DNA of 64,000 bases from Desulfosarcina widdelii (GCF_009688965.1 NZ_AP021875.1:1426001-1490000), one strand, 5' to 3'. Shown: positions 17,738 to 27,370, numbered from the stretch's first letter. Notes: generated by a model not told the origin, from the sequence alone. Program-made: numbers and translations.

Positions 17738-19162
17738 ATGCTCACCAAGAAAAAAAGCCTGCTGGCCATCGTCGCATTGATCCTGATTACCACCGCCGCC
17801 CTGGCCGCATTGGGAAACAGGCAATCGCCCCTTATTTCATCGTCCGTTGTCGTTTCCGGCAGCGGCAACGGCCCCGTGACCCTGTCCGCCGAGACGGTTC
17901 AGGACAAGATCCTCAAAGACGGCGACGGACAGGTGACCGTGGCCCTGAATCTGACCGCGGCCTCCTTACCCGTCGAGGATGGGCAGCCGGCACCGGCCGC
18001 TGACCTGGTGATCGTTCTGGACCGTAGCGGTTCCATGGAAGGTCAAAAGCTTGCGGACGCCCGTATGGCCGTCGTCGGGTTGCTGGAACACCTGGGACCG
18101 GACGACCGCCTGGCCCTGGTGACCTATTCCAACGGGGTCCGGACGTCATCACCCTTGATGGAGATGACCGGGGCCAACCGGCGGCAGATGGAAACCCTCG
18201 TCAACCAGATTCGGGCCGGCGGGGGGACCCATCTGAGCGCCGGTCTGCAACGGGGAATCGATTGCCTGTTGAACGCCTCTGGTGACGGCCGTCAACGCAA
18301 AGTGGTCCTGATTTCTGATGGGCTTGCCAACCAGGGCATCACCAGCACCAAGGCCTTGGGCCGCATGGCTTCCGTCGCCGTCGAAAACCAATTTTCCGTC
18401 AGCACGGTGGGTGTGGGCCTTGATTTTAACGAAATCGTGATGACGGCCATCGCGGACCACGGCGCCGGCCAGTATCACTTTCTGGAAAATCCCAGGGTGC
18501 TGGCCCAGGTTTTCGAAACCGAATTACAGACCTCCCGTCAGGTGGCTGCTGCCGATGTCGGCGTCCGCATTCCCCTGGGGGCCGGTGTGCGCCTGGTTCG
18601 GGCAGGTGGGTATCCCATTTCCATCGACAATGGGACCGCGGTAATCCACCCCGGAAATCTTCTCTCCGGACAGAGCAAAACCCTCTACCTGACCTTCCAG
18701 GCACCAACGGACAAGGAGAAAATCGTTGAACTGGGGCAGATCGAGCTTGCGTACCGCCATGGGGATCGGACTCGCAAGCTTGCCGCCGCCCGTCCCCTTA
18801 CCGTGGCCTGCGTCAAGGACCCGGCGTCGGTTGTTGCCAGCATTAAGAAGGAGAACTGGGCCGATCAGGTGGTTCAGGAGGAGTTCAGCCGGTTGAAAGA
18901 GGCGGTGGCCGCTGACATCCGCGACGGCAATAGGACACACGCCCAGCAGCGCATCCGGGAATACGAGGATCGGCAGTCAGCCATCAATACTGTGGTGGGT
19001 TCGAAAAAGGTGGCCAGGAATCTGGAAACCGACGTCCACGAGTTGAGCCGGCAGGTCGACGAAACATTTGCCGGAGCACCGGCTGTGGTGGCAGAGAAGA
19101 AAAAGCAGGTTTCCAAAGCCATGCAGTACGAGAGTTATAAAGTAAGAAGGAACAAACAATAA
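17738..19162 (+). CDS. Secreted VWA-domain protein, first gene of envelope operon
   Basis: 474 residues. N-terminal signal/anchor helix (about 7-25), a beta-rich section (about 45-85), a VWA domain (about 86-265) with a full MIDAS: DLVIVLDRSGSMEG, the Thr in G-G-G-T-H-L, and the second acidic loop LISDGLANQG; then a beta-sandwich-like section and a helical, charged C terminus (about 365-474). This resembles YfbK/inter-alpha-inhibitor-type bacterial VWA proteins. The ATG follows AAGGAG. It is followed closely by a PspA-like gene, a small membrane protein gene, an L,D-transpeptidase gene and a large mechanosensitive channel gene, so a role in envelope integrity is likely. Confidence 0.87.
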   Translation: MLTKKKSLLAIVALILITTAALAALGNRQSPLISSSVVVSGSGNGPVTLSAETVQDKILKDGDGQVTVALNLTAASLPVEDGQPAPAADLVIVLDRSGSMEGQKLADARMAVVGLLEHLGPDDRLALVTYSNGVRTSSPLMEMTGANRRQMETLVNQIRAGGGTHLSAGLQRGIDCLLNASGDGRQRKVVLISDGLANQGITSTKALGRMASVAVENQFSVSTVGVGLDFNEIVMTAIADHGAGQYHFLENPRVLAQVFETELQTSRQVAAADVGVRIPLGAGVRLVRAGGYPISIDNGTAVIHPGNLLSGQSKTLYLTFQAPTDKEKIVELGQIELAYRHGDRTRKLAAARPLTVACVKDPASVVASIKKENWADQVVQEEFSRLKEAVAADIRDGNRTHAQQRIREYEDRQSAINTVVGSKKVARNLETDVHELSRQVDETFAGAPAVVAEKKKQVSKAMQYESYKVRRNKQ

Positions 19163-19178
19163 TGAAAGGAGCACTACC

Positions 19179-19739
19179 ATGGGAATCATGACCCGCATGT
19201 TGCGACTTTGCAAAGCCGATGTACACGGTGTGATGGATCAACTCGAGGACAAGGGCCTGCTGCTCAAACAATACCTCAGGGAAATGGAGGACAGCCTCGA
19301 AAACAAGGAGAGGCAGCTCCATGGCATGACCCGCAATGCCGAGCAATTGCAGCGCCAGTTCCTCCGTCACGGCGAAGAGATGGAAAAGCTCGAAGCCGAT
19401 CTTAACCTGGCCCTGTCAAAGGAAAAAGACGACATCGCCCGTATGCTGATCCGCCGACGCCGCTGTCTGGAAACCGCCTGTCGATGCTTAAAGGACCAGC
19501 ACGAAGCGGCCACTCAGGAGAGATCCCAACTGTCGGCCACACTGGCCGACCAGCGCCTGCAATACGAAACCCTCAAGGCCAGGGCCGATGCCTACTGCCG
19601 GCAGGCCGACCAGCGGTTGTGGGCCGAGGAAAGCGGTGTTCGAACCGGAGAACGGGGCCCCATCGACCCCAAGGAGGAGGATGTCGAACTGGAACTTCTC
19701 CAGCGCAAAGAAGCCCTTCAGAAAGGAGGCCACGCATGA
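19179..19739 (+). CDS. pspA: PspA/IM30-family protein
   Basis: 186 residues, almost entirely helical coiled coil. The start MGIMTRMLRLCKADVHGVMD matches the amphipathic N-terminal helix of PspA/IM30 proteins, followed by the D-P-x-x-x-L-x-Q-x-like section (LLKQYLREMEDSL) and long heptad helices to about residue 150. It is shorter than typical PspA (about 220), lacking the last helix. PspA proteins bind stressed inner membranes and form ESCRT-III-like assemblies. The ATG follows AAAGGAG; its stop overlaps the next start (ATGA). It lies between a VWA gene and a membrane-protein gene in one operon. Confidence 0.83.
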   Translation: MGIMTRMLRLCKADVHGVMDQLEDKGLLLKQYLREMEDSLENKERQLHGMTRNAEQLQRQFLRHGEEMEKLEADLNLALSKEKDDIARMLIRRRRCLETACRCLKDQHEAATQERSQLSATLADQRLQYETLKARADAYCRQADQRLWAEESGVRTGERGPIDPKEEDVELELLQRKEALQKGGHA

Positions 19740-20281
19740 AATCTCCCATACGGACAACGCTGGTCTACGGTCTGATCTGCGCGTTGATCGCCATGCCGGC
19801 TACGATCGGCCTGGCGGGGATTGTCGGCGGTTCCATCGCCTATAAGCTGGTGTTGTGGACGATCCTTTTGGGTTACTCACTTCTGCTGGCCCGATGGAGC
19901 GGCAAGCGCCCGGTAGTAGTGCTCTTTCCCCTGATCCTGCTCTTGGGGACCGCCGTGTGGCCCGGAATCGACGCAGTTTTCTTTTTTATGGGACTGGGCG
20001 TGCTCTGCTGGCTGCGCAGCGGCATCTGCTTCAGTCACTTTCCCTTGCGGGCCATAATCGCCGAAACCGTTACCACCGCCGGAGGTGTCGCGCTGGTCGC
20101 CCTGCTTGGACCGGGCAACGCCGTCACCTGGGTCATCAGCATCTGGCTGTTCTTCCTGGTGCAGGCGCTTTACTTCTTCATCGTCCCCCATCGCGGTTCG
20201 ACAACTATCGACCGGCAAAACGTTGATCCCTTCGACCATGCCCAGCGTGAGGCCCAGCGAATCCTGGAGAGCGCCAGTTGA
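19736..20281 (+). CDS. Small multi-pass membrane protein, unknown function
   Basis: 181 residues with about five or six transmembrane segments (about 7-30, 33-52, 59-77, 78-92, 103-121, 126-148) and a hydrophilic C terminus of about 30 residues (G-S-T-T-I-D-R-Q-N-V-D-P-F-D). I do not recognise the family. ATG at 19736 follows AAAGGAGG and overlaps the PspA-like gene's stop, so the two are translationally coupled; it could be the membrane anchor or partner of the PspA-like protein, comparable in role to PspB/PspC but not in sequence. Confidence 0.8.
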   Translation: MKSPIRTTLVYGLICALIAMPATIGLAGIVGGSIAYKLVLWTILLGYSLLLARWSGKRPVVVLFPLILLLGTAVWPGIDAVFFFMGLGVLCWLRSGICFSHFPLRAIIAETVTTAGGVALVALLGPGNAVTWVISIWLFFLVQALYFFIVPHRGSTTIDRQNVDPFDHAQREAQRILESAS

Positions 20282-20338
20282 AAAGGAAGGAGCCGGAAAA
20301 CGGGGCGAACTGTTGAATTTCAAAGGATCGGGGTGAAA

Positions 20339-20827
20339 ATGAAGTCCATCGTTATCCTGTGCCTGCTGCTCCTGCTGTGCCCTCCTTTCGGGTTGGCCAT
20401 CCAAAAAGCCGACAGGGTACTGGTCGTCAAATCCGAAAAAAAACTGTACCTCGAAAATAATGGTAAGGTCATTCGATCCTACCCTGTTGCCTTGGGTGGC
20501 AACCCGAAAGGGCATAAGCAGCGCCAGGGCGATCGGCGCACGCCTGAGGGCCGCTATATCCTGGACCTCAAAAATCCGAACAGCGCTTATTACAAATCCA
20601 TTCGCATCTCCTACCCCAATGCCGCCGACCGGATGCGTGCCCGACGTGAGGGCGTGCATCCGGGCGGATGGATCATGATCCACGGCCAGAAAAACGGTTA
20701 TGGGCACCTGGCACCAATTACCCAGCGCTACGATTGGACCACCGGCTGTATTGCCGTCACCAATGCTGAAATGGACGAGATCTGGCAGGCCGTCGATATC
20801 GGCACACCCATTGAAATCCGCCCGTAA
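20339..20827 (+). CDS. L,D-transpeptidase (YkuD/ErfK family)
   Basis: 162 residues with a signal peptide (about 1-20, LLLLLCPPFGLA) and a single YkuD domain: opening strand VLVVKSEKKLYLENNG, the G-D-x-x-T-P-E-G-x-Y turn, IMIHGQ with the catalytic His, and T-T-G-C-I-A-V with the nucleophilic Cys (usual S-x-G-C-I/V-x). These enzymes make 3-3 cross-links in peptidoglycan or attach lipoproteins to it in the periplasm. The ATG at 20339 is chosen; a GTG two codons earlier is possible. The gene continues the VWA-PspA operon, 57 bases after the membrane-protein gene, supporting an envelope-repair role. Confidence 0.9.
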   Translation: MKSIVILCLLLLLCPPFGLAIQKADRVLVVKSEKKLYLENNGKVIRSYPVALGGNPKGHKQRQGDRRTPEGRYILDLKNPNSAYYKSIRISYPNAADRMRARREGVHPGGWIMIHGQKNGYGHLAPITQRYDWTTGCIAVTNAEMDEIWQAVDIGTPIEIRP

Positions 20828-20835
20828 CGAGGATC

Positions 20836-20861
20836 GCACCGGGTTTCAACCGTGCCTTTTT
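20836..20861 (+). terminator. Rho-independent terminator-like hairpin
   Basis: GCAC-(CG)-GGT, loop TTCA, ACC-GTGC, then CTTTTT directly after the L,D-transpeptidase stop. The two-base bulge weakens it; partial read-through into the channel gene is possible. Confidence 0.45.
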
Positions 20862-20992
20862 CCATCGGTTGCATCCTGTGGATCGCCCTAAATGCCTGAA
20901 GCAGCCCGGTTGGAATGAGCTGTTTACATTTTCCATTATCTTTTCTAAAAACGATACAAGTCTTTCCAACCCCTGAAGTCGATGGTGGTGTC

Positions 20993-23617
20993 ATGGTTTT
21001 CTCTCGACGCATGATCCGGACATTTCGCTGCACTGCTGTTTTCCTGAGCCTTGTCGCGCTGATGGGCATGCTTTTCTGCCCGATGGTTTCGGCCGCCGAA
21101 CCAACGGAAACGACGCCCACAGATAATTCCGCATCTCAGGAAGCGGTCAGAGCTTTGCTCGAAAGTGCGCTGGCAGCCGAACGATCGGACCCCAACGGCC
21201 TGGAACAGACACTCAACCGTTGGGATCGGCTCAAGGCGACGATCAAAGACGAGCTTGAAGCATACCGCATTCAGAATATTGCGCACAGCAACCTTCTGCT
21301 CGTTTTGCAGGCCCGGATCGAGGATCTGGAAAACGCCCTCAACAGCAACCGTCTGGCCATCAAAAACCTTTCCGAACGCATGGCGGAATTCGAAAAAATT
21401 GGAGCCATCGCTTCCGAGAGGACGACCCAGCTTGCGGACCGAATTTCAATTGCCGAAAAACAGTTGGCCGAACTGCTGCAAAAAGCGCCGGCATCCGCCG
21501 AAAAGACGGAGCTGAGGGGAAAGCTCAACAATCTGCTGGGACTTCTTCGTGAAAAAGAAAAGCAGGGGGAAGTCTTTCTCAAGGCGCACACCCTGCTCTT
21601 CGACCAGATGAAGGGCCGAATGGCCGATCTGATCGAGATCCGCAACCAGCTTGAAGAGCGGCTCCAGACGCAATTCAAATCCGATCTGTATGAACGCACC
21701 CTCCAGCCGTTCGCACGCCTGCGCGTCCAGCATCTGCGCACGGAACTGGCCGTCCTGCGGGATCAGTCCGGCCATCTTCTCAAAGCCGATTTCTGGCGAC
21801 GTCAGTGGTCCAACCTGAGGCGCAGCGGCGGGGGCACCCAAACCGCTTTTCTGGTTCTTTTTCTCTCGGCGGTTCTCTTCAGGAAAAAGGTGCGCCGGTA
21901 CCTGCAGTCCGTCGAGCAGAAACTGGAGGGACCCGGATGGCGGATGCGCCGACTGGCCCTTCGCCTGCTGCGACGATCCTTCGTGATTGTTTGCGCCGCC
22001 GTACTTTTCGGGTTGTATGACCTGCTGAAACTTCCCCACGTGAATTTTAGCCTGGGCCGTTTTTTGAACCAGATGGTCTTTACCCTGCTTTTCGTGCGTT
22101 GGGGAATCGACTTTTTCCAGGACCGCATCGGCGATTTCGACTCGCAGGTCTCCATCTATGTCCGGGGTCGCATGCTGCGCTTTTTCCAGCTCCTGCGCGG
22201 ACTGGTCCTCTTTCTTCTATTCCTCGTGGGCCTGTTTGGCAGGTCGAGCGATCTGACCTGGACCGTCCGTCTGGGTCTCGAAATCGCTTTGCTCATCTGG
22301 ATGATTTCGTTCTGGCACCGTCTGCAAATGGTCATCGCCCAAGCCGTCCGTAAAGGAGAGAAGCCCCCGACTAACAGCCGCTTGGCTCCGATCCGGAGCT
22401 GGACATATTTCGTGGCGGGCGGAACCCTGCTGCTGGAACTAATCGGCTACGACGCCCTGGCGGTCCACTTCATGGTGGGCTGGGCCAAAACCGCGCTGCT
22501 GGCCATGTGGGCCAATATCGGTTGGCTGAGCATCGGTGAATGGGCCGCTTTCCAAAAGGCTGGAGCCGGGACCGAGCCTTCCCCGGCAGGGTCCGGGGTC
22601 TCTGCACCGATCGGATGGTTCATGGTTCAAATGACCCGCCTGGCGTGGTTTCTGGCGCTTCTGGCGGGAGGGATCCTGGTATGGTCCGATACCGACGTCA
22701 TGAGCGCAGGCATAAAGCAGATCTTCAATCTGAGCGTCTCGGTGGGCAGCCTGGTTGTCAGCGTAAAGGGAGTGTTGCTGGCATTGATTATCTTCTGCCT
22801 GACCCACGCGTCCGCACGGATCGGAAAAAGAGTGTTGAACGAAAAAGTACTCGATGCCAGGAACTTCGAGCACGGCCTCAAGGAATCGATCGTCACCATC
22901 ACGAGCTACGTTATCTGGGGCCTTGGTGTGCTGCTGGCATTAGGCGTTCTGGGGGTGAATACGACCTCCATGGCCGTTGTTTTCGGTGCGTTGAGCATCG
23001 GCATCGGCTTTGGACTGCAGAACATTTTCAACAATTTCATCAGCGGACTGATCTTGCTTTTCGAGCGGCCCATTCAGGTAGGGGATTACGTCGAAATCAA
23101 CGGTATGTGGGCCGAGGTCAGGAAGATCAATGTCCGTTCCACCATCGTCCAGACCTTCGACAATGCCACCGTTATCATTCCCAATTCGGATTTTATCAGC
23201 CAGCAGGTGACCAACTGGAGCTTCAAGGACCCTCGCATGCGGCGCCACGTGGATGTGGGCGTGGCGTACGGTTCGGACATTCATCTGGTGCGCAGCACCC
23301 TGCTGGAGATCGCCGACGGCATACCGCAGATCCTGAAATATCCGCGGCCGGATGTTCTCTTCATGGATCACGGCGACAGCGCGCTGATTTTTCGACTGCG
23401 TTTCTGGGTCCATGTGGACAACTACTACAACTCCTCCACCGATGTGCGCTTCGAACTGGACAGTCGCTTTCGTGAACTGGGCATCGAGATCGCCTATCCC
23501 CAGCGGGACATCCATATCCGCAGCGTTCACGAAGATCATTCCTCGACCCCCACTCGAACCGATGAGAAGAACGACCGGCCGGAGGCCGAGACTCCATTTC
23601 ACCCGGCGAAGCCATAG
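20993..23617 (+). CDS. Large MscS/MscK-type mechanosensitive channel
   Basis: About 874 residues. Signal peptide (about 1-35, ends M-V-S-A-A-E), a periplasmic coiled-coil region (about 40-270), about eight to ten membrane helices (about 285-630), then the MscS core: pore helix with GALSIGIGFGLQNIFNNFIS, the beta domain (QVGDYVEINGMWAEV, NATVIIPNSDF) and the C-terminal alpha/beta domain ending near I-A-Y-P-Q-R-D-I-H. This is the architecture of MscK/YbiO-like channels, which open on hypo-osmotic shock. The start is uncertain: ATG at 20993 gives the best signal peptide, ATG at 21011 is also possible, 20915 adds 26 unlikely residues. It follows the VWA-PspA-LDT genes in the same direction, fitting an envelope-stress unit. 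Residues past the core are hydrophilic and disordered. Confidence 0.9.
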   Translation: MVFSRRMIRTFRCTAVFLSLVALMGMLFCPMVSAAEPTETTPTDNSASQEAVRALLESALAAERSDPNGLEQTLNRWDRLKATIKDELEAYRIQNIAHSNLLLVLQARIEDLENALNSNRLAIKNLSERMAEFEKIGAIASERTTQLADRISIAEKQLAELLQKAPASAEKTELRGKLNNLLGLLREKEKQGEVFLKAHTLLFDQMKGRMADLIEIRNQLEERLQTQFKSDLYERTLQPFARLRVQHLRTELAVLRDQSGHLLKADFWRRQWSNLRRSGGGTQTAFLVLFLSAVLFRKKVRRYLQSVEQKLEGPGWRMRRLALRLLRRSFVIVCAAVLFGLYDLLKLPHVNFSLGRFLNQMVFTLLFVRWGIDFFQDRIGDFDSQVSIYVRGRMLRFFQLLRGLVLFLLFLVGLFGRSSDLTWTVRLGLEIALLIWMISFWHRLQMVIAQAVRKGEKPPTNSRLAPIRSWTYFVAGGTLLLELIGYDALAVHFMVGWAKTALLAMWANIGWLSIGEWAAFQKAGAGTEPSPAGSGVSAPIGWFMVQMTRLAWFLALLAGGILVWSDTDVMSAGIKQIFNLSVSVGSLVVSVKGVLLALIIFCLTHASARIGKRVLNEKVLDARNFEHGLKESIVTITSYVIWGLGVLLALGVLGVNTTSMAVVFGALSIGIGFGLQNIFNNFISGLILLFERPIQVGDYVEINGMWAEVRKINVRSTIVQTFDNATVIIPNSDFISQQVTNWSFKDPRMRRHVDVGVAYGSDIHLVRSTLLEIADGIPQILKYPRPDVLFMDHGDSALIFRLRFWVHVDNYYNSSTDVRFELDSRFRELGIEIAYPQRDIHIRSVHEDHSSTPTRTDEKNDRPEAETPFHPAKP

Positions 23618-23747
23618 TCTCTGGGTGCAGGGGGGTAAGGCTTGGATTCAATGGCAATCATGAATCCAGGACAATCTCCGATTGCGATACTGATAGCGAT
23701 AGCGACCCCGATGGAAGGAATTCTATCAAAGGAGTAATAATCGTTCA

Positions 23748-24566
23748 TCAACCGGACAGATTGGAGTAAATGGCCTGCGCTTTCTCCAGCGCTGCGACGT
23801 CGTCCACCCCCATGGTTTCGAACTCGTCTTCGACCACATGATACCCTACCGGCCTGCCGTCTTTTACCATGAACTCGATCAGGTCGGTAAAAAAGTACTC
23901 TTTGATATCGGTCATTCTGCCGTCAACTTCCTTTTGCACGATCTGGGGACGAGAGGCCAAGATGGGGAGGTAATGCGCCAAAACCTTGCGGCGGGCCGCG
24001 TAGATGCCAGAGTTGCAGACCGTCAACCTTTCCTGCCGCTTCTCAGGATAGTCCTTCCAGTACTTCCACTCGGTGATTTTTTTGACCTGCCCCTCTTCGA
24101 TTTCCAGCACGCCGTATTGCTTTTTATTTTTGGGAGAAAAGCCGAGGATCGTCAGTTCATGGTCGTCAAGACCGTCCACCAGCCGGGTGTAGGTGGATTG
24201 TTTCACGAAGGGAACGTCCCCCATTGTAATGATCACCCTGTCTGCGGACTGGGCGGCAACAAAATCACCTGCGGCCAGGATCGCCCCGCCCGTGCCATTG
24301 AGCACCGGCTGCTCATAATATTCGACCCCGGTACGGGCGGTGGCGGCCCGTACCTCTTTTTGGCAATGGTTGACGATCAGGGCTTTTGGGCCTTGGGGCA
24401 AGTTTTCCATCAGGTGCATTAAAATGGGATGACTGCCGTCGAACATGGATCTTTTCGGCTTTAAGGGAAGCAGGGTTTTGTTTCCATCATAGCCTTTCAT
24501 GCGGCTGCCTCTGCCGGCCGCCATGATGATGGCAGCGACAAGGAGTTGCGAATCGGTCTGGTTCAT
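23748..24566 (-). CDS. Sugar-nucleotidyltransferase-like protein (GlmU N-domain type)
   Basis: 272 residues forming one nucleotidyltransferase domain: IIMAAGRGSRMKG (the G-x-G-x-R-M nucleotide-binding start), K-T-L-L-P-L near residue 30, GTGGAILAAGDF and I-T-M-G-D-V-P (metal-binding Asp), and a late E-Y-F-F-T-D segment, all in the order of GlmU's uridyltransferase half. It lacks the left-handed helix acetyltransferase half. It probably attaches NMP to a sugar phosphate; neither sugar nor nucleotide can be named. ATG at 24566 follows TGAGG. Convergent with the channel gene; no neighbouring polysaccharide genes give more context. Confidence 0.83.
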   Translation of the reverse strand: MNQTDSQLLVAAIIMAAGRGSRMKGYDGNKTLLPLKPKRSMFDGSHPILMHLMENLPQGPKALIVNHCQKEVRAATARTGVEYYEQPVLNGTGGAILAAGDFVAAQSADRVIITMGDVPFVKQSTYTRLVDGLDDHELTILGFSPKNKKQYGVLEIEEGQVKKITEWKYWKDYPEKRQERLTVCNSGIYAARRKVLAHYLPILASRPQIVQKEVDGRMTDIKEYFFTDLIEFMVKDGRPVGYHVVEDEFETMGVDDVAALEKAQAIYSNLSG

Positions 24567-24647
24567 ATGGCCTCACATTCTTGCATTTCGAGATATAGCG
24601 CCAAATTTGTCTCTTGCGTCTGCATAAATCACTTCGTCTATAACACG

Positions 24648-26666
24648 TTAATCCCGATCTGTATATTTCTGTGAGATTTTTTTGAAATCATCGGCCAACC
24701 GGCTAAAGACGTCTACAATTTTCGGATCGAAGCTTTTTCCCGATTCGCTGCGAATCACCGCCACGGCCTTTTCGTGGGCAAATGCCGGCTTATAAACCCT
24801 TTTGCTGATCAAGGCATCATAGGCGTCTGCAAGCGCCATCAGACGACCGGAGAGCGGGATCTGTTCTCCTTTAAGTCCTTGGGGATATCCCGTACCGTCC
24901 CACTTCTCATGATGCGTGTAGACAATTTCATGAGCGATTTTCAAAAATGATTCGTTGCCCAATTTCCGGTTCGTGGCCGAAATGATATTTCGCCCGATAA
25001 TTGTATGCCGCTTCATCTCCTCGAACTCTTTTTCGGAGAGCCGGCCCTGTTTTAAAAGAATCTTGTCGCTGATGCCCACTTTACCGATGTCATGCAAGGG
25101 TGCGGAGCGATAGAGCGAAGTCAGCAGGTCGTCGGTCAATATGGCGCTGTACCGCGGATCATTTTTCAATTCGTTGGACAGCAGCCGAACATACTCCCGG
25201 GTCCGCTGGATATGGCCTCCCGTGTCTGAATCACGGGTTTCCGTCATCGAAGCCATGCTTTCGATAATCGCCTCCTGGGCACGCGAGAGGTTTCGTATGC
25301 TCAGGCGCGCCTTGTTCTCTTCTTTCCAGAATCGAAGCAGGTTCACTGCCGTAAAGTTGGCGGCCAGTATGGAAACCGGAAGAATTGGAGAAAAAAAGGC
25401 GCCTGTTTTGGAAAAAATCAAAAAGGATGTCGCCGTCAGCCCTGCTGCACATGCGATAAAAAGCAGCAGACCGGTCGAAGCCCTGAGCTTGACATGGGCG
25501 ATGACAAAAAAAATACCGCAAACAATGGCAACGAGGACCTCTATTCCTGCGGCCGGGTGGGGTCGGAAACGAACATCTCCTTTCAGCAGATTGTCGGCTA
25601 CGGTCGCGTGAACGGCGATGGCGGGAAAAATCGGATCGCTGGGAGTGGATTGAAAATCCCAGAGCCCGACCGCAGACGTTCCGACAAAAACGATGGCCCC
25701 GTTCAATTTTTCTTTGTCGACCTTTTTTGCCAGAAGGTCGGCCGCCGAGATGTGGGCAAACGCCCTTTCCCTTTCCCTGTACCCATCCCTGTAATTAATC
25801 AGCATGGCGCCGGTCAGGTCGATGGGAATCGACTGGTCGCCAACCTGCAGCCAATTCTGGAGCCAACTGCTTCTCACTTCGAGGTCGGCGATGTTCAAGG
25901 TCTTCATCACCGCCGAAAGCGCCAGACTTGGATAGTATTGACCGTTATACCGGATCACCAAAGGTACATGGCGCAAAATGCCGTCCTGATCCGGCGACAC
26001 ATTGAAAAATCCAGAGCGATCCGTAGCCTGGCTGAAAATGGAAAGATTGCAGGCCACCTGTTCGGCCTTCCAGACAAAATCGTCCCATCCCGACGCGACG
26101 GCATCGTTTGTAATTTTCAACGGATGCAGTTGACAGCCGGTTGGGGCAGTCCCATCTGCGTCATCGAAAAGAAATTGGTAGCCCAGAACAACACGGCTAT
26201 TCCGGATGGCAGCGGCGAAACGCCGGTCATTATCCGGCCAGTTTCCATTTTCCCAGCGGATGTCCACACCCAGATCGCGATGCAGATTTTCCTGGATCAG
26301 GACCGGCGAGGTCCGATCCCTTTCGGGAAAGACCATGTCGAAAACGATCACCGCGGCACCGGCTTCTTTCAACCGATCAACGACCGAAGCCAGCTTGTAC
26401 CGCGGCCAGGGCCACTGCCCATGTCGATGTAGACTTTTCTCGTCGATGTCGATAATGACAATGTCATCGGGCGGCGAACTTGAGGCGGTTTGAAGCAAAA
26501 AGACATCGTACATCTTGTTGCTGGCATGCTGCAGGATAGACGGCGACCACCCACCCACCAGCGGGAGGAAAACGGAGAGAAACACCCCGGTGGCGATAAT
26601 GGAATCGCCTTTGCCGAAAATTCCGGCAATCCGCCAGAAACCGTTATAGGGCATCGGAGTGGCCAT
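24648..26666 (-). CDS. CHASE2 - HD-GYP cyclic-di-GMP phosphodiesterase-like protein
   Basis: 672 residues. N-terminal membrane helix (about 20-40), extracytoplasmic CHASE2 domain (about 45-330; I-V-I-I-D-I-D-E-K-S-L and W-P-W-P-R are hallmarks), three transmembrane helices (about 350-430), and an HD-GYP domain (about 475-660) with HDIGK, HHEKWDGTGYPQGL and A-L-A-D-A-Y-D-A-L, so the catalytic motifs look intact. It should hydrolyse cyclic-di-GMP in response to an external signal. The start is unclear: ATG at 26666 or TTG at 26678, the latter overlapping the stop of the OmpA-like gene. Third gene of a FecR-OmpA-CHASE2 operon, an arrangement known with CHASE2 cyclases and phosphodiesterases. Confidence 0.92.
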   Translation of the reverse strand: MATPMPYNGFWRIAGIFGKGDSIIATGVFLSVFLPLVGGWSPSILQHASNKMYDVFLLQTASSSPPDDIVIIDIDEKSLHRHGQWPWPRYKLASVVDRLKEAGAAVIVFDMVFPERDRTSPVLIQENLHRDLGVDIRWENGNWPDNDRRFAAAIRNSRVVLGYQFLFDDADGTAPTGCQLHPLKITNDAVASGWDDFVWKAEQVACNLSIFSQATDRSGFFNVSPDQDGILRHVPLVIRYNGQYYPSLALSAVMKTLNIADLEVRSSWLQNWLQVGDQSIPIDLTGAMLINYRDGYRERERAFAHISAADLLAKKVDKEKLNGAIVFVGTSAVGLWDFQSTPSDPIFPAIAVHATVADNLLKGDVRFRPHPAAGIEVLVAIVCGIFFVIAHVKLRASTGLLLFIACAAGLTATSFLIFSKTGAFFSPILPVSILAANFTAVNLLRFWKEENKARLSIRNLSRAQEAIIESMASMTETRDSDTGGHIQRTREYVRLLSNELKNDPRYSAILTDDLLTSLYRSAPLHDIGKVGISDKILLKQGRLSEKEFEEMKRHTIIGRNIISATNRKLGNESFLKIAHEIVYTHHEKWDGTGYPQGLKGEQIPLSGRLMALADAYDALISKRVYKPAFAHEKAVAVIRSESGKSFDPKIVDVFSRLADDFKKISQKYTDRD

Positions 26667-26674
26667 GCGATGTT

Positions 26675-27370
26675 TCAATCCGATGTTTTGATCTGGCGTT
26701 TGACGACGATCCTGACCCGACGGTTCAACGGCTCTTCGACCTCGTCGTCGGTCTCGATCTGGGGATCGGTTTCACCCAGAAAGGAAACCAGGATGCGATC
26801 GGATGAAATTCCGCCTGCCACCAGCAGGTCTTTCATGGCCACCGCCCGTTTTCGGGACAATTTCCGGTTGTACCGTTTGCTGCCCAATCGATCTGCGTGG
26901 CCGACCACATAAATTCCGAGAATATCGGCCTGTTTCAGAGAGACAATGACGGCGTCCATGCTCCGGATGGAATCGGAGGTGAGTTCGACCGAGTCCGTTT
27001 GGTAATAGAGGGTGAAAAAGTCGATTCTCGAATGCATTTCCGGTTCTGCCGCCAGGGCATCGCCGAATCGGTTCACGAACTCCTGCTTTTGCATGGAAAA
27101 AGCCGATGGTCCCGGCTTGGACTGGGGATCGAACATAACGGATTGGTAGGCTTTATCCAGCTCAATCTCGCCTTCAGAGGAACAGACCCGAAGATCGCCG
27201 ACCCGACCTTCCGCATCGGGGAGCAAAACCACCACACTCTTGGTGGGTGAACATCCGGCAAAGAAGATGGCGGCAAAAAAGGTGCAAAAAATCAACCATG
27301 CCTGTGCTCTTCTGTGCACAAAACCAACGGCGGAACGGCGGGGCCATTGTCGGTGGTATAATGCGTCCAT
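26675..27370 (-). CDS. OmpA-family lipoprotein
   Basis: 231 residues; a long basic N terminus and hydrophobic helix end in a lipobox F-A-G-C (Cys40). The C-terminal half (about 115-222) is an OmpA-like peptidoglycan-binding domain: F-T-L-Y-Y-Q-T-D-S-V-E-L-T start, I-Y-V-V-G-H-A-D-R-L-G and N-R-K-L-S-R-K-R-A, ending in N-R-R-V-R-I-V. It would tether the outer membrane to the cell wall. It starts 8 bases after the FecR-domain gene and its stop touches the CHASE2 gene, so all three are one operon. The Pro/acid-rich stretch E-T-D-D-E-V-E-E-P within the domain is a small insertion. Confidence 0.88.
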   Translation of the reverse strand: MDALYHRQWPRRSAVGFVHRRAQAWLIFCTFFAAIFFAGCSPTKSVVVLLPDAEGRVGDLRVCSSEGEIELDKAYQSVMFDPQSKPGPSAFSMQKQEFVNRFGDALAAEPEMHSRIDFFTLYYQTDSVELTSDSIRSMDAVIVSLKQADILGIYVVGHADRLGSKRYNRKLSRKRAVAMKDLLVAGGISSDRILVSFLGETDPQIETDDEVEEPLNRRVRIVVKRQIKTSD

